Shown: positions 34,032-45,428 of the stretch, in pieces | How the letters are laid out: each line of letters begins with the position of its first letter | How positions within the stretch are numbered: the first letter of the stretch is position 1 | Origin: Vitrella brassicaformis | Taxonomy: Eukaryota > Sar > Vitrellaceae | DNA length: 48,556 nt | Assembly: GCA_001179505.1 (NCBI GenBank) | Contig: CDMY01000635.1 | Span: 102,457 to 151,012, forward strand | Direction: 5' to 3' | The notes under the pieces: model-generated | Databases searched by the model: none | The model's input: only the letters and a program-made list of their open reading frames with translations | Told to the model about the DNA's origin: nothing | Position numbers and translations under genes: made by a program

Positions 34032-37000
34032 CTATCCGAAGAGCCGGTCTGTGTCCCGTGCCCAGCTCTGCTGCAGAGCGCTGCCGACGGGACTGATGCC
34101 GTGACTTGCTGGGCCGGGCTGGGGCATGCCGAGACCCATACCGCCACCACCATAGCTGGGCACAAGGCCTCGCGAAGACGGCGAGCTGCGATTGAAATCT
34201 GCACACACGCATACATAAAACGACAAGGAAATCGTGACGTGTGTTGTTGGTCGGTCCCCTTCTTGTCTTGGGCCCACTCACTCACCAGTGCCAGCAGGTG
34301 CGTAGGGCTGCCCCAGTATCGTAGGTCCCCTGCCCTGTGCGCCCATGCCCATGCCCATGCCGCTTGGGCCCCTCCAGCCATGATGGCTGCCGAATAGACC
34401 GCCGGCAGGCGACATGCCCCCACTCCCCACACCCACCACTGACAGTGGATGTGTGGGCGGAGTGACCATTGGCGGGGCTGAGGGAGGGGGCGGATGGGGA
34501 GTCGGGTACCGGGGTGATGGCAGGGGCCCCACTGGTGCGCCGTACATGGTGGTGCCTCCCCCGTCAGGTCCGGGGAAGCCCACACCACCAGGACCACTGC
34601 AAGTCAACACACACACACACACACGAATCACGTACGCATGACACGTCTCGTCTCGGTCCATGTCAGTCAGTTTCTCACCGTGTCCCAAATGGCGTGTACC
34701 CAACAGGCGAGGTCGACCTTGGCGGCCGCATGCCCTGGCCGACACCCCTCCCCATGCCGCTTGGAGGCGCCATTCCCCTGGCCATGCCGGCAGGACTAGC
34801 AGGACCGAAGCCACTCTCCATCCCCATGCCACCAAAGCGTGGAGGCGGTGGACCCCTGATTGGCGATGGTGGGCGGTTGGGTGGACGCGTGAAAGGGGGA
34901 GGGCGAGGCTGGGTGCCGTCCGGGCCGCTGCCACTGGGGGTCGGCTCTGACGGGTTCTCGAAGTACGTGGTCCCACCGACCTGCACGACGTAGATGTCCT
35001 CGCCCTGCTTGTTCTTAATCATGCGGGGCAACGAGGGGGGACCTGATATATTGGAAAGATGAGACAGTGAGCATCCCGTGTCTGTTATGTCATCCCCCTG
35101 TCTGTCTGTCTGTCTGTCTGCCTGCGTACCAGCACGTCTGCTTCCCCTGCCTCTGCCCCGCCCTCGGAATGGCGGCTCCGTCGACAGATCGGTGTCGGCC
35201 AGCGATGGGGGTCCTGTGCGGCCGCTGAACGAGCCATAGCCGCGGCCACGGGGAGGACCGAAATCTATACACACACGCAGACAGCTGTGAGAGAGCCGAA
35301 AGCTGCATGTGTCTGTAGTGTACACCTGTTGGGGTCTATCTCACCTGCCATCCCATGGTATCCCCCGAAGGAGTAGTCGGTCATGCCATCATCGCCAAAC
35401 AAGCCATCACCACCGTAGGGCGGCCAGCCGAAGTCTTGCTGGCCCCCCTCCGCCCAGTCCCACCGTGGCGGCCCACCACGCCCCATCCGAAACCAACCTG
35501 AGACAACCACACAAAGGGGGTAAGAGAAGATCTGTCGGTCACCGCACAAGGGCGTACCACCGTCGAAGAAGCCATCTCCTCCCCCGGCTCCGAAGGAGCC
35601 CCTGCCTCTGCCGCCCCTGGGGTACTGCCCCCAGGCCGGCGGCGGCCCTCCGCCGTGATACATGCCGTCCCAGTACATCATGTCGTCATAGCCGTCCCAC
35701 ATATCCCACTCGTCATAGCCCCACCCTCCCCGCCCTCTGCCCCTGAAGCGACCTCTAAACCGTCCCCGATACCCTCCTCTGTATGGCCGCCAGCCACGGG
35801 AGCGCATGCGGCCCTGCCCGCCGCCACGGAATGCCATGTCCTGGTCGTCGTATGCGCCGATGCCGACCAGCCTTGACCGTGTGTAGGGGGACTTGTGCTG
35901 TTGGTGTGAGGACGGTCGGGTGATGTCGAGGTCCTTGAACGCCTTCAGGAGATCGTATGGGGGATTGCGGTCGAAGCGGGGGTCCAGCATGTTCAGGCCC
36001 TTGCCCTTGGTCGCCTCGTCTGCAGAGACACGCATGCCATGCCATGCCTCACTTGATGTCACTACAAATCATCCATGGCGTCTGTTTGCTGGGCTCACCG
36101 AAGTAGAACCTGAAGAGAAGGTTGACGTGAGGGAGGACGACCTTGCTGATGTCGTAGAGCACCTTGGGAAGCCTCAGAACATTCCACTCCTCATCCAGCG
36201 GGACCATCGGATGAGGCTCCTGCACCCACAGAGATCCCATTCAACCATGCCTGTCAGCCTCTCGTGTGTCGACCCCCACCCACCATGATGACGGGGCTTT
36301 TGGCAGCCATGGCCAGTGTGGGTTCGTGTGTCGACTTGGACACCGAGCACTCCTCCCCCGGGCCGCACGCCTCCTTCTCCTCCTCCCTCTCCGATTCCTT
36401 CTCGTCCTCCTTGGCTACAGGGGGCTCACCTGGCGCTGCCGCTTCGGCCGTGTCAGCGAAGACGTCATCATCGGCTGAAGGAACAGAGACCAGAGATCAG
36501 GGAGTGACACTTTGACTGACCAGGCCCTCGGTCTGTCTGCCTTCCCTGCTCCTCTCTCTGCCTGACCTTTGGGTTTTGTCGCGTCGTCTTCTGCCTTTTC
36601 GGGTGCCTTGCCCGTCTCCGTCTCGGGCACACCTCCTGTGGTGTCGGGCGGAGCAGGCACCGCGGATGGCGCACCAACAGGTCGCAGCCCCTCCTCTCTC
36701 CTGATGGCCCACTCTCGCTTGGCCTTGCGGCACTCGCGCTTGATGTGCAGCAGCTCCCTCAAGGCATCACCCAGCAGGTGCTCGCGGTCAGCCGCGGTCG
36801 GGGCGTGGTGCTCCTCCTCCGCCGCCAGCTGTATGGAAGACGAAGATGAGTGTGCCGACTACTGCTGCCCTTACATGTGCTAGTGTGTTTGTGTTTGTGT
36901 GGCACCTGGCTGCCTTCTCCGATGACCAGCGGGTCCAGGGAGGCGCTCTCGGCCATGGCCTCAGCGATGGGCTTGTCGTGTGTGGCTTCCTCGTCCGCAC

Positions 37001-38418
37001 CTCCAGCGCCTGCGAGAAAGGCATCCACCGATTAGATCTATCAGTACTTGTGGGGGCGGGCACAGACATGTGTCCATCCATCTCCCATCTACTTACTTTC
37101 CTTGCTCACCTCTCGTCCGTTTGAGCGTGGCCATGAGGTCTCGTCTCGCCTCATCCAGTCCAGTGATGGTCAGCCCGCCTATGTTTGGCGGCAGCGACAG
37201 TGCGACCACCTCGGGGACGGGAATGGGCCCTTTGCCAACTCTGATTGGGTGGGTGCATGCCAGGCGTCCACCACACACACACACATACACATACACACAC
37301 GGCGTCATGTCATGCGTCATGAGGGGGGTCTGGTCACCTGAATGAGTACACATTGGCTCTCTTGAGCCACTCGGGCACCACATCCATCTTCTCCCCCAGC
37401 ACGATGGGCGTGTAGCCGAGAGTCGACCCATCCTCCCAATCCAGCTTGATCGGCGGCACACCCTGGCGCTGAGGTAAGACACATACGACGGACACATACA
37501 TGTGGTTGTCTGCAGTGGATTCGATGACTGTGTCGTCCGTCCTTGCTTACGGGGTCATCGTCGACGCGAGTCAGGTGACAAAAGGTACCTGCAAAAGGGA
37601 AGAGCAAACCACAGACAGTCATCCAGATCATTCATCCTCTGTCTGCCCCAGACAGACCCCCCTCCCTCCTCCCTCTACCTACCAACACCCTGCATCGGCG
37701 GATACTTGAAGGGCGTGTCCTTCTCTGACGACTGGGCGGGCCAGAGGATGTGCAGGAGGCCGCCCGCCTTGCAGACGACCTTGACGTGCCGAACCAAATG
37801 GAACAGAAACAGACTCAGCCGCAGGCTGAACAGCGGCGACCTGGGGTCCGTCACCTGCTCCGCTCCCATCTCATCATCGGCACCACTCGCCTCAGCCTTG
37901 CCGGCCCCCTCGTCCCCTCCACCCCCCTCACTGCCGGCCGCCTTGCTCTCGCCGTGTTCCCCTGCCTCTGTCACCTCTTTGGTTGCAGTTCCGGGGAGGC
38001 CGACCCGTTTGAAGGCGATGCCGGGCAGCAGACAGAAGATCTGGTCGAAGGACGATGGGTCGAGGGCGTCGGCGAGGCGGTATGCACTGACGCCGAGCTT
38101 GCGGTCGACGAAGGGCGCCTCGCAGAAGTTGTCGAATGCCGAGGGGAAGCAGTCCTTGATGCCCTCGGCTGACAGGTGGGTGGCAATCGTGATGTCCCAC
38201 TTGGAGAACTTCTTGGCCAGACACGGGAGGAGGGAGGCATCTTCGTCTCCGAGGATGAGGAACGATGTGGTCGGGGGACTGTTGATGGAGGTGGGCTGCG
38301 TGGCCTGCAGACCCGAGTCGAGAGCATCACAGTCGTCAAGGGACAGGGGCGGCTCAGTGGCGCCGTCTGTGCGGATCAGCTGCGGCGCTTCTCCCTCAGG
38401 TTCCAGCGGGCCGTCCAT
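34032..38418 (-). CDS. BMT5/DUF2431-like Rossmann methyltransferase fused to an RGG/GAR-rich region
   Basis: Fourteen exons close in frame to 1,100 residues: 38418-37683, 37588-37551, 37468-37338, 37240-37110, 37009-36906, 36828-36567, 36474-36284, 36219-36099, 36019-35561, 35497-35345, 35264-35130, 35042-34679, 34596-34286 and 34198-34032. Residues ~45-300 look like a DUF2431 fold: FLILGDEDASLLPCLAKK at the AdoMet loop, then FDQIFCLLPG, and SLRLSLFLFHLVRHVKVV before GGLLHILWP. Yeast BMT5 in this family makes N3-methyluridine in 25S rRNA. The loop lacks the usual GxGxFS, so activity is uncertain. An acidic middle follows, then LPKVLYDISKVVLPHVNLLF and a long Arg/Gly region (YRGGYRGRFRGRFRGRGRGG). 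The tail is Gly/Pro/Met-rich. RGG regions bind RNA and suggest a nucleolar or granule protein. It shares a 240-base promoter with the RRM gene. Confidence 0.7.
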
Positions 38419-38573
38419 TGCCTCTGCCTCACTGCTTGCTCACTGCCGATGCTGAGCTGCGCGTCTTCTCGAAGCCTTCACTTCAGACAACAAGAACTTT
38501 CGCTGCATCTACTGCTTCAGCCACTTGCGTGCCGATCTGCGCCGCGTGATCTCTCTCTTTTTTCCCTCCCAGT

Positions 38574-38584
38574 CGCGAGCTTAG
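38574..38584 (+). promoter_or_regulatory. Shared promoter element, copy 4 (CGCGAGCTTAG)
   Basis: Lies between the BMT5-like start (38418, minus) and the RRM start (38659, plus), 74 bases before the latter. It has the same orientation toward the plus-strand gene as copy 1 and differs from it only at the first base. Confidence 0.6.
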
Positions 38585-38658
38585 CTGTGATCGCTCCGCA
38601 GCGTCTGCGCCAAACTGCTCGTCTTTTCCCCAAAAGGAGGCCTGAGAGTGGTCTGGCA

Positions 38659-39653
38659 ATGAAGCTCTACACGGCTGCGTTTTCCTTTTCGGCAGCCATC
38701 AGTGCGCTGCTGGACCTCATCCCCCTCGCAGCCTCGTATGTCATCACCCCCCCTTCCCTACGAGCATCATCCTTCGCTGGACGCACCCTCTCCGTGAGCA
38801 GCATAACCACACACTGCCGCACACAGCACAGATCTCTCCATTGCTTGGCTCTGGTGTTGTATATTTATCTCTTGTTTGTGTTCCTTCCCTCTGGACAGAC
38901 CCCATCGGTGGATGCAGATGTCCCCCCCTCCCTCCCCCCCTCCCTCCCCCTCCCCTCTGGCGTCCGCTCCCTCGACATGCGATGGTCCCCACGGCGCAAC
39001 ACCAAGACGTGGAAGCGGCTGTCGGGCGCCAGTCGTCTCAAGGAGCTCACCACTGAGCGGCGGCTGATGGGCGACAAGGCGCGCAAGATCGGCGAGCGGC
39101 CGATCATCAAGGACCCCGCCATGATCTCCATCCGCAACGTCTGCCCCACCATGAGCGAGCTGGATGTCGAGTACTACTTCGAGTACCACTATGGCGCCAC
39201 GTCGGTGTACTGCAAGCTGGAGAAGGACAAGAAGACCAAGCAGCACAAGGGCCGCGGCTACCTGCACTTCATGCACCCTCTCTACGCCACGTCGGCCATG
39301 CTGACCTTCAACGGCACCATGCTGGGCAACCAGAACATCGCCCTGGGCGAGTACTTCTACCCCGATTGGCGGGAGAGGGAGGCCGAAAATGAGAGGAGGA
39401 GAAAGGGTGAGTCAGTCGAGGCAGAGGCTGAGTGAGTGAGGCTGGCTGGCAACGCAGCACGTGTGTGCGCAAGGAGTTACTGGTTCACCTCTGTTGATCT
39501 GTGTGTGTGTGTGTGTGTGCGTGCGTTGGGTCAGAGCGTTACGAGGCTCGTGTGGCGGCTCGCGAGGCCGCCATCCGCGAGATAGAGGAGGAGGACCGAC
39601 AGGCGGAAGAAGAGGCAGAGGAGGCAGAGGAGAAGGAGATGGTCGCCGCGTGA
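38659..39653 (+). CDS. RRM RNA-binding protein with possible organelle leader
   Basis: Three exons fit: 38659-38793, 38899-39406 and 39535-39653, giving 253 residues. The first intron is a multiple of three and open, so retention would also keep the frame; a TG-poor but normal acceptor (TGGACAG) favours splicing. Residues ~115-190 form an RNA-recognition motif: MISIRNVCP (RNP2-like), ELDVEYYFEYHYGATSVYC, and GRGYLHFMHP (RNP1-like, K/R-G-x-G/A-[FY]). The C-terminus is a long charged helix rich in Glu and Arg. The first ~45 residues carry a hydrophobic segment (AAFSFSAAISALLDLIPLAA), then a hydroxylated, acid-free stretch ending SSFAGR. This resembles a signal-plus-transit leader for a complex plastid; that is inference. 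It starts from the first ATG in frame after the shared element. Confidence 0.75.
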
Positions 39654-39989
39654 GGGGTCATGCGACGCAAGAAATGTCTGGTCGGTCGTGAGATGCTGGA
39701 CTGACTGACTGACTGACTTTGAGGCTGGTGTGACTGACGTTGCTTGCGACGCGAAGCAATGATTGACGCTGTCTATGTGTGTTGGCCGCTGGTGTGCGTG
39801 CGTGCGTTTCAAATGCGTCTGTGTGTATTCGTTGGCTGGTCGATTCGATTCACCCATGTGAGCATCATATGTTCATCCGTCCGTCCACACATCCGTCCCC
39901 CGTCCATATGGACTTGCGCAACGCAACGCACCAGTCAGTCATCAGCGCCACACAGAGACACCGAAGCCTCTGGCTGTTAATTAGGTTAC
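39654..39989. other. Convergent intergenic spacer
   Basis: 336 bases with GACT and CGTC repeats, no credible frame, between the RRM and ADAT3 stop codons. Confidence 0.6.
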
Positions 39990-41232
39990 TCACTCGGTCA
40001 CTTTGTCGCTCCCCTCATCCCCCTTGTTATACGCCCTGAAAGCATGAAACTGGTGGTTGAGCTTGCTGTGACTGTGCACATGGAAGCGGCCGCCCGTGCC
40101 GCCCTTATCCCTATTAGGCGTCCGAAACACCACCACATTCACCCTCGAGTGCAGCAGCGCCATGGCACACATGACACATGGCTCGTGCGTCACAAACACG
40201 TCGCAGCCCGTGCAAAGGTACTCATCCTCAGGGATGAACCGCGCCGACTGCGCCTCGCCGCTCTCTGTCTCGTCGTGCTTGCGCTTCCTCGCCTCGCCGC
40301 CCTCATCATAGCTATCATGTCTGCTGGGGTTGGACTGTGAGTTGGACTGCCGCAGCCGCCTGGCGCGGTCCTCGATGGCCAGCATAGCTGCGTGGTGGAG
40401 AGGGTGGGACCCGCGGCGGTCGGAGGCCTCGCCGACGACGGTGCCCCTCAGTGTGAGCACACACCCCGAACCACCGTGGCCCTCGGCTGCCGACATGGCT
40501 CCCACTGACACACACACACAGAGGAGAGGAGAGGAGAGGAGAGGCTGACTATCACAAGTCTTGTGAGGAATGTGTTGGAGATTCACTCGTCCCTACACTG
40601 AAACGCTCTGTCGAGATGCCGTGAGTACTGCTTGCAGAGCTCAGGGCTGCAGTCAGTGCAGCAAACCGACAGTAAATCAAACGAGTACAAGTCTGTGTGG
40701 GTCGTGTCGGGTCGTGCCTACGTGAGGGCGAGAGGCTGCCATGAAGGTCTGCGAAAGCTGGTCGGCCACACCTGGGTCCACTCGGCTGCCTGCTCCTTGG
40801 TGACAGGCTCGTGGAAGGGCACCTGCACCTCCACTGGTACAGCAGCACCGATCCCTTTGCTGGACAGATGCCGGGCCAACTCATCCGGCACATGCTGCAC
40901 ACACACAGAGAGAGAAGTACAGATCACACACACAGACACATCCAGCAAGCATCGCATCCTCTGTGATGCATTCGTCGCAAACTCACCGGTTCGAGCCCCA
41001 GGAAGATCTGCAGGACGTCATTCTGCTTCCTCGCCCTCTTGAGGTGTGTCAGAGATGCCGGCATGGCACAGAGCTGCCCCACGAGCTTCAGGCAGTCGCT
41101 GCCCAGCTGCAGCGGCACCTCGACGGCGTACGCACGGCCCACCTGGAGGCGTCGGGAGTACTCGAGAGGCAGGATCTCCTCAAAGCGGTAGGCGGGCTGG
41201 GAAGAGCACGAGGCCTCGCAGTTCGTCTGCAT
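39990..41232 (-). CDS. ADAT3: ADAT3, non-catalytic subunit of the tRNA wobble adenosine deaminase
   Basis: Four exons close in frame to 327 residues: 41232-40987, 40894-40722, 40646-40597 and 40504-39990. The C-terminal cytidine-deaminase fold has the zinc His in HPLHHAAM and the zinc Cys pair in PCVMC, within [19 protein letters not shown]. Near the end come [22 protein letters not shown], the family signature of Tad3/ADAT3 (LNHxFxxF). The catalytic Glu of the HAE motif is absent (HA-A), as expected of the partner that supports ADAT2 rather than catalysing. ADAT2/ADAT3 converts A34 to inosine in tRNA. The N-terminal half contains WTQVWPTSF, matching the WPTSF of ADAT3. A charged insert with KRKHDE lies between the two zinc motifs. 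The borders of the 50-base exon 3 are the least certain. Confidence 0.85.
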
Positions 41233-41322
41233 GAGTCATGACGGTGATGGCTAAAAGATCTTGATGGTTTCTCGTTGGGGAGGATGTCAGAGCCTCAGAA
41301 GAGAGAGGCTGAGGGGAAGGCT

Positions 41323-41333
41323 CTAAGCTCGCA
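41323..41333 (-). promoter_or_regulatory. Shared promoter element, copy 5 (CTAAGCTCGCA)
   Basis: Lies between the ADAT3 start (41232, minus) and the CCCH-protein start (41521, plus), 90 bases from the ADAT3 ATG and reading toward it. Identical to copy 3 over 11 bases. Confidence 0.6.
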
Positions 41334-41520
41334 GATGGGAGCGGAAGAGGAAGGGCGGCGTTGTGTGTAGATTGATGAGAGACGAGAGCATCTGGGTGAT
41401 GGTCAAATATAGCGTCTAGGTACTGAAGCCTTTGTTTGAGAGAATGAAGGTGAGCCACTCAAGCTAGTTGGGATATTGGGGTGTGTGTGCGGTTTCCTGC
41501 AGGAAGCAGTGGCTGTAGGG

Positions 41521-44500
41521 ATGTTTCCGCAAGAGGTGCACCTCAAATACAAAACGAAACTCTGCCCGCACTATGAACAGGTGACACCAAAACCAGATAG
41601 ATGCTCGACTACTTTACCGCACAGACCGTCTTTGTTTGTTCTCCTGCTGTGCTGCAGCATTCCCTGGCGACGGGCAACCAGCTTCGGTTCTGTCCGTTCC
41701 GCGACAACTGCCGAGACGCCCATGGCGTGGCGGAGCTGCGCAGCGAGGCCGACAACCGCGCCTACAACGAGCAGGTCCGCAACTACGCCCAGCAAACCAT
41801 CGAGGCCGCTACCTACGCCACGGCCATGCTGGGCTTCCAGCACTACGACCCGTCGGCGTACGCCATGATGCAGTACCAGCAGATGGCCTCGCCCACAGCC
41901 GCATACCCGACAGCCGCAGCGGGGACGGGCCAGGCCGTCTTCCCCACCGCCCCCCAGCAGCCGCTGTTCCCCACGCCGTCTCCCTCCTCCTCACAGGCAC
42001 AGCTGGCGGCCGGTGGGCAGCCCGTGGTGGTCGACTTGTCCAAGGAGGAGTCGTCGCCCTCGCCGGGGGCTCGTGAGGCCAAGGAGGAGGAGACGGCTGC
42101 TGCTGCTGGTGTTGATGACGCTCAAGACGGCGAAGAGACGGACCGGACGAGAGCCGAGGAGGTGCAGAGGGGCGACAACACTGCTGTCGCTGCAATAGCA
42201 GCAGAAGAGGGCAAGGAGGAGCCCGAGGCGCCGCAAGAAGAGGTCAAACCATCCAAGGAGGTGGTCCAAGAGGACACCACGAAGGAGCAGGAGGTTAGCG
42301 GTCAGCCGTTGTCGTCGATCCCCCCAGCCGAGCACATGTCCCCCCACTCCCCTGCATCAGACGAGGCCGCGGAGCAAGACGGCGGGGCATCTGGCCGTAA
42401 CGCCGTGGTGCAGAGGAAACGCAAGATGCGTGGCTTCGCTGAGGACCGTGGTGCTGATGTGGATGGCGAGAGGGCGAGGGCGCGCCACGACTTGTGGCGT
42501 GGGAGCGGCGTGAGGGCTGCCGTCGAGTGGAAGCGGCAGCTTGTCGCATTCGTGCAGCAGCAACAGGGGGGCACTGTTTCCATTGCGCAAGCCGAGAAGG
42601 TCAGTCAGTCAGTCAGTCAGCGCTCAGAAGTGATTGATGCGTACACGCACTCGTGACTGCAATGCATTGGCCTGTCTGATCTCGTCTGCTGGCTTCATCC
42701 CATCCATCATTCAGCATTGCCCCGCCCCCGACCATCGGCTGCCCCGTCTGCTCCCCTTTCTGCAGCAGCACGACCACACCTTCTCCCTCACCCCCACTCA
42801 CGTCTCCCTCCGGCCCTCACCCCCAGACGACCAATCCCTCACCCCCCCGCCATCCTTCACACAACAGCAAATCGTCGACCTGGAGTTTTCGATCGTCCTC
42901 CAGGCCATCGTGTGGGCCGACGGCCGGCTGTCGCTGAAGGATCTGGCGGACCAGTGCCCGGCTCGCCTGCGCAGCGATGAGTCGCTCCTGGCATTTCTGA
43001 GGCGCAGCGAGTTCCACGGCAACGTCTGGGCGGTGGATGAGGATGAAGGTGAGAGTGTGGTCGTGCTGACGAAGGAGTGGCACAGGCAGGCCAGAAAGTA
43101 CTTCAAGCAGCAGCAGCAGCAGCAGCAGCAAGGGGGTGGGGAGGGTGTGGATGAGGGCAAGGAATGGGACGGCGAGGCCGCGGCTCGCATACACCAGGTA
43201 CGGTACGCACCAACAGCACACCCGCCAAACAAACAGAAAATGTGCGTGTATGCGTATGTGTGTGTGCGCAGAAGTGCCGTCTGTTCAAGGGTGATGTGGA
43301 GGACTACGTCACCCATTCCCTCCGCTTCTTCCGCGACCATGGCGCCCACGACGGCACCGTCACAGCCGCCGCCATAAGACAGGCGGAGGCGGACGGCCTC
43401 AGACACCCGCAGTCGGCCATCCCGCCCTTTCCCCACCTCATCCTCTCACTGCCCTTCATCTACAAGTACCCATGTGCCGGGCGGGACGACACCGTGGGCC
43501 TGCATGACCGGTTCATGCCCGAGCCGCAGCACGAATTCATGGGGGATGCCGCCGAGAGCGAGGCGAGCGAGCCGCCGAGGAAGGCCATCAAGACGACAGA
43601 CCATGAGGAGGAAGACCTCATGACGCCTGCTGCCGCCGGGGCTGCTCAGCAGCCTTCACAAGCGGCAGAGGGGGCGGAGGAGGGGGCGGGGGAGGGCGAG
43701 AAGGCCAGTGGAGATGCACATAGCCATGGGGCGCAGCTGGCGCAGCTGCAGCAGCAGCTCCAGGAGGTGACGCAGCAGCTCGCGGCAAAGGACGACGAGT
43801 AAGGCAACGAACAGCCCCACACGACACGACCGACAAGGGTACCATATATACCCACACACGATCTCTGTCTGTCATGCTGTGATGTGAAGGATCGCATCGA
43901 AGGACGCGGCATTACAGGAGGCGCAGGGGCGCGTTGCCGAGCTCAAGAAGAAGTAACCAGGCCGGGGGGGCACAGAATGGATGAGAGATATTCGCTCACA
44001 CTCTTTGATCTCTTGCTTGCACGGCACGTAGGTGTCAGCGGGGCGAGGAGACGCTCAGCAACGCTCACCTCTACGCCAAGGGGCTGCAGCAGAGGTCAGC
44101 CAGGCACCCACACACACACCCATTGGAGCACGGTATCCCATCTGTGTCTGTGTGTGGTGACTGTGTCTTCAGGATAACGGAGCTGCAGAACGAGCTGGAG
44201 GACAAAGAGAACGAGTCAGTGGGCCGAACGAACGATCGACGCACTGCCTGTCTCGCCAGCGACACAGCGATATGTGTGTGTGTGTGTGTGCGCGTGTATG
44301 TGGTCAGGCTGTCTGAGGTGGCCAAGGCCAAGGCCGCGACCAAGTCCAAGGCCACCCAGACAGAGAGGGAGAAGCCCCGGCACCCCTCCCCTCCTCCCAC
44401 ATCGCACGCCCCAGAGCCGGTGCCGTACTCGGCAGCAGGGGCCAGCACCCACAGCCACACCGACAGCCCCTCACGCCCGCCTCTCAACCCATTCAACGGA

Positions 44501-44761
44501 CCCACATCCGCACGACAACAGCCGAGGAATCCATTCGATGACGCTGGGAGCAGAGGCGTCAAGAGGGAGAGGGAGAGGGATCGGCTCCACATGGACCGAG
44601 AAAGAGAGAGGGATAGAGATAGAGATAGAGATAGAGACAGGCACCACACGGCCCCTGCAGTGAATGGCGTGGACAGCAGCAGGCACCATGGCCACGGGCA
44701 TGGCGGCGGGAGAGACAGGGAGCGGGAGAGGGAGAGGGGGGCGAGGGGATGGAGGGGGTAG
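41521..44761 (+). CDS. CCCH zinc-finger protein with coiled-coil and RD/RE-rich tail
   Basis: Eight exons join in frame to 877 residues: 41521-41580, 41658-42599, 42715-43197, 43272-43798, 43890-43952, 44032-44094, 44173-44214 and 44308-44761. At the N-terminus YKTKLCPHYEQ is followed across the first intron by LRFCPFRDNCRDAHG, giving a CCCH finger with C-x14-C-x5-C-x3-H; the first spacing is longer than usual. CCCH fingers mostly bind RNA. A long Ala/Pro/Glu-rich acidic stretch follows, then an unrecognised folded part (~325-580; IVDLEFSIVLQAIVWADGRL, VEDYVTHSLRFFRDHG). After it come a Gln-rich coiled coil with short exons and an RD/RE repeat tail (GATAGA units near 44611-44640), as in some splicing-associated proteins. 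The ATG at 41521 is the first in frame with the finger. Confidence 0.8.
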
Positions 44762-45428
44762 GTGTCTGACCGATCTCCCCATCGCATGGCAGGATGGCAG
44801 GCATCGCATCGTTGCAATGGGTGCAGGGCGCTACTGGGGTGGGAGGCCGGGTGGTGGGTGGTGGACTAATTGACTGACGCAAGGCAAGAATGGATAATTT
44901 GTGGGGGCTGGTGTGGTGTGGTGTAGTGTGCTGCGGTGTGCTGCGGTGCGGTGCGGTCTTGACGGACGGACCCTCTGTGTGCATCGCATCGCATCGCATC
45001 GCATCCATGCCATCCATACCTGGCAATGCAATTAAATGTCTTCATTGTCTACCTACCTACCTGCGTGCAACCAACTGCCGTATTTGGCTAGCTAGCTTGT
45101 TTGTAGTGGCTGTCGATGCAATGGATGCAGCACCCAGACCGAGAGACAGACAGACAGACACACAGACAGACCTTCACGATAGAACCAAGAATACATGAAT
45201 GATGCATTAATGTCTCTTGCGCGCGTCGCTGCTGCAGTGACCAACGCAACGCACCAGCGTGTGTATGTGTATGTGTGTGTAAATGTCCGAAACCGACCAA
45301 CAACCTTATGGACCTCACTTGTGATGAAGACTCTCTCTCTAGACGGACAGACACACAAAATGCGCCGTTGGCGGGCCAGCAGCTGCATAAAGCTCGCCGC
45401 CTTGGCACCGCCGCCTTTCACTCGCTCC
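44762..45428. other. Convergent intergenic region with simple repeats
   Basis: 667 bases with GGTGT/GCGGT repeats, a perfect GCATC array at 44981-45005 and GACA repeats near 45145. No credible gene. Confidence 0.6.
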
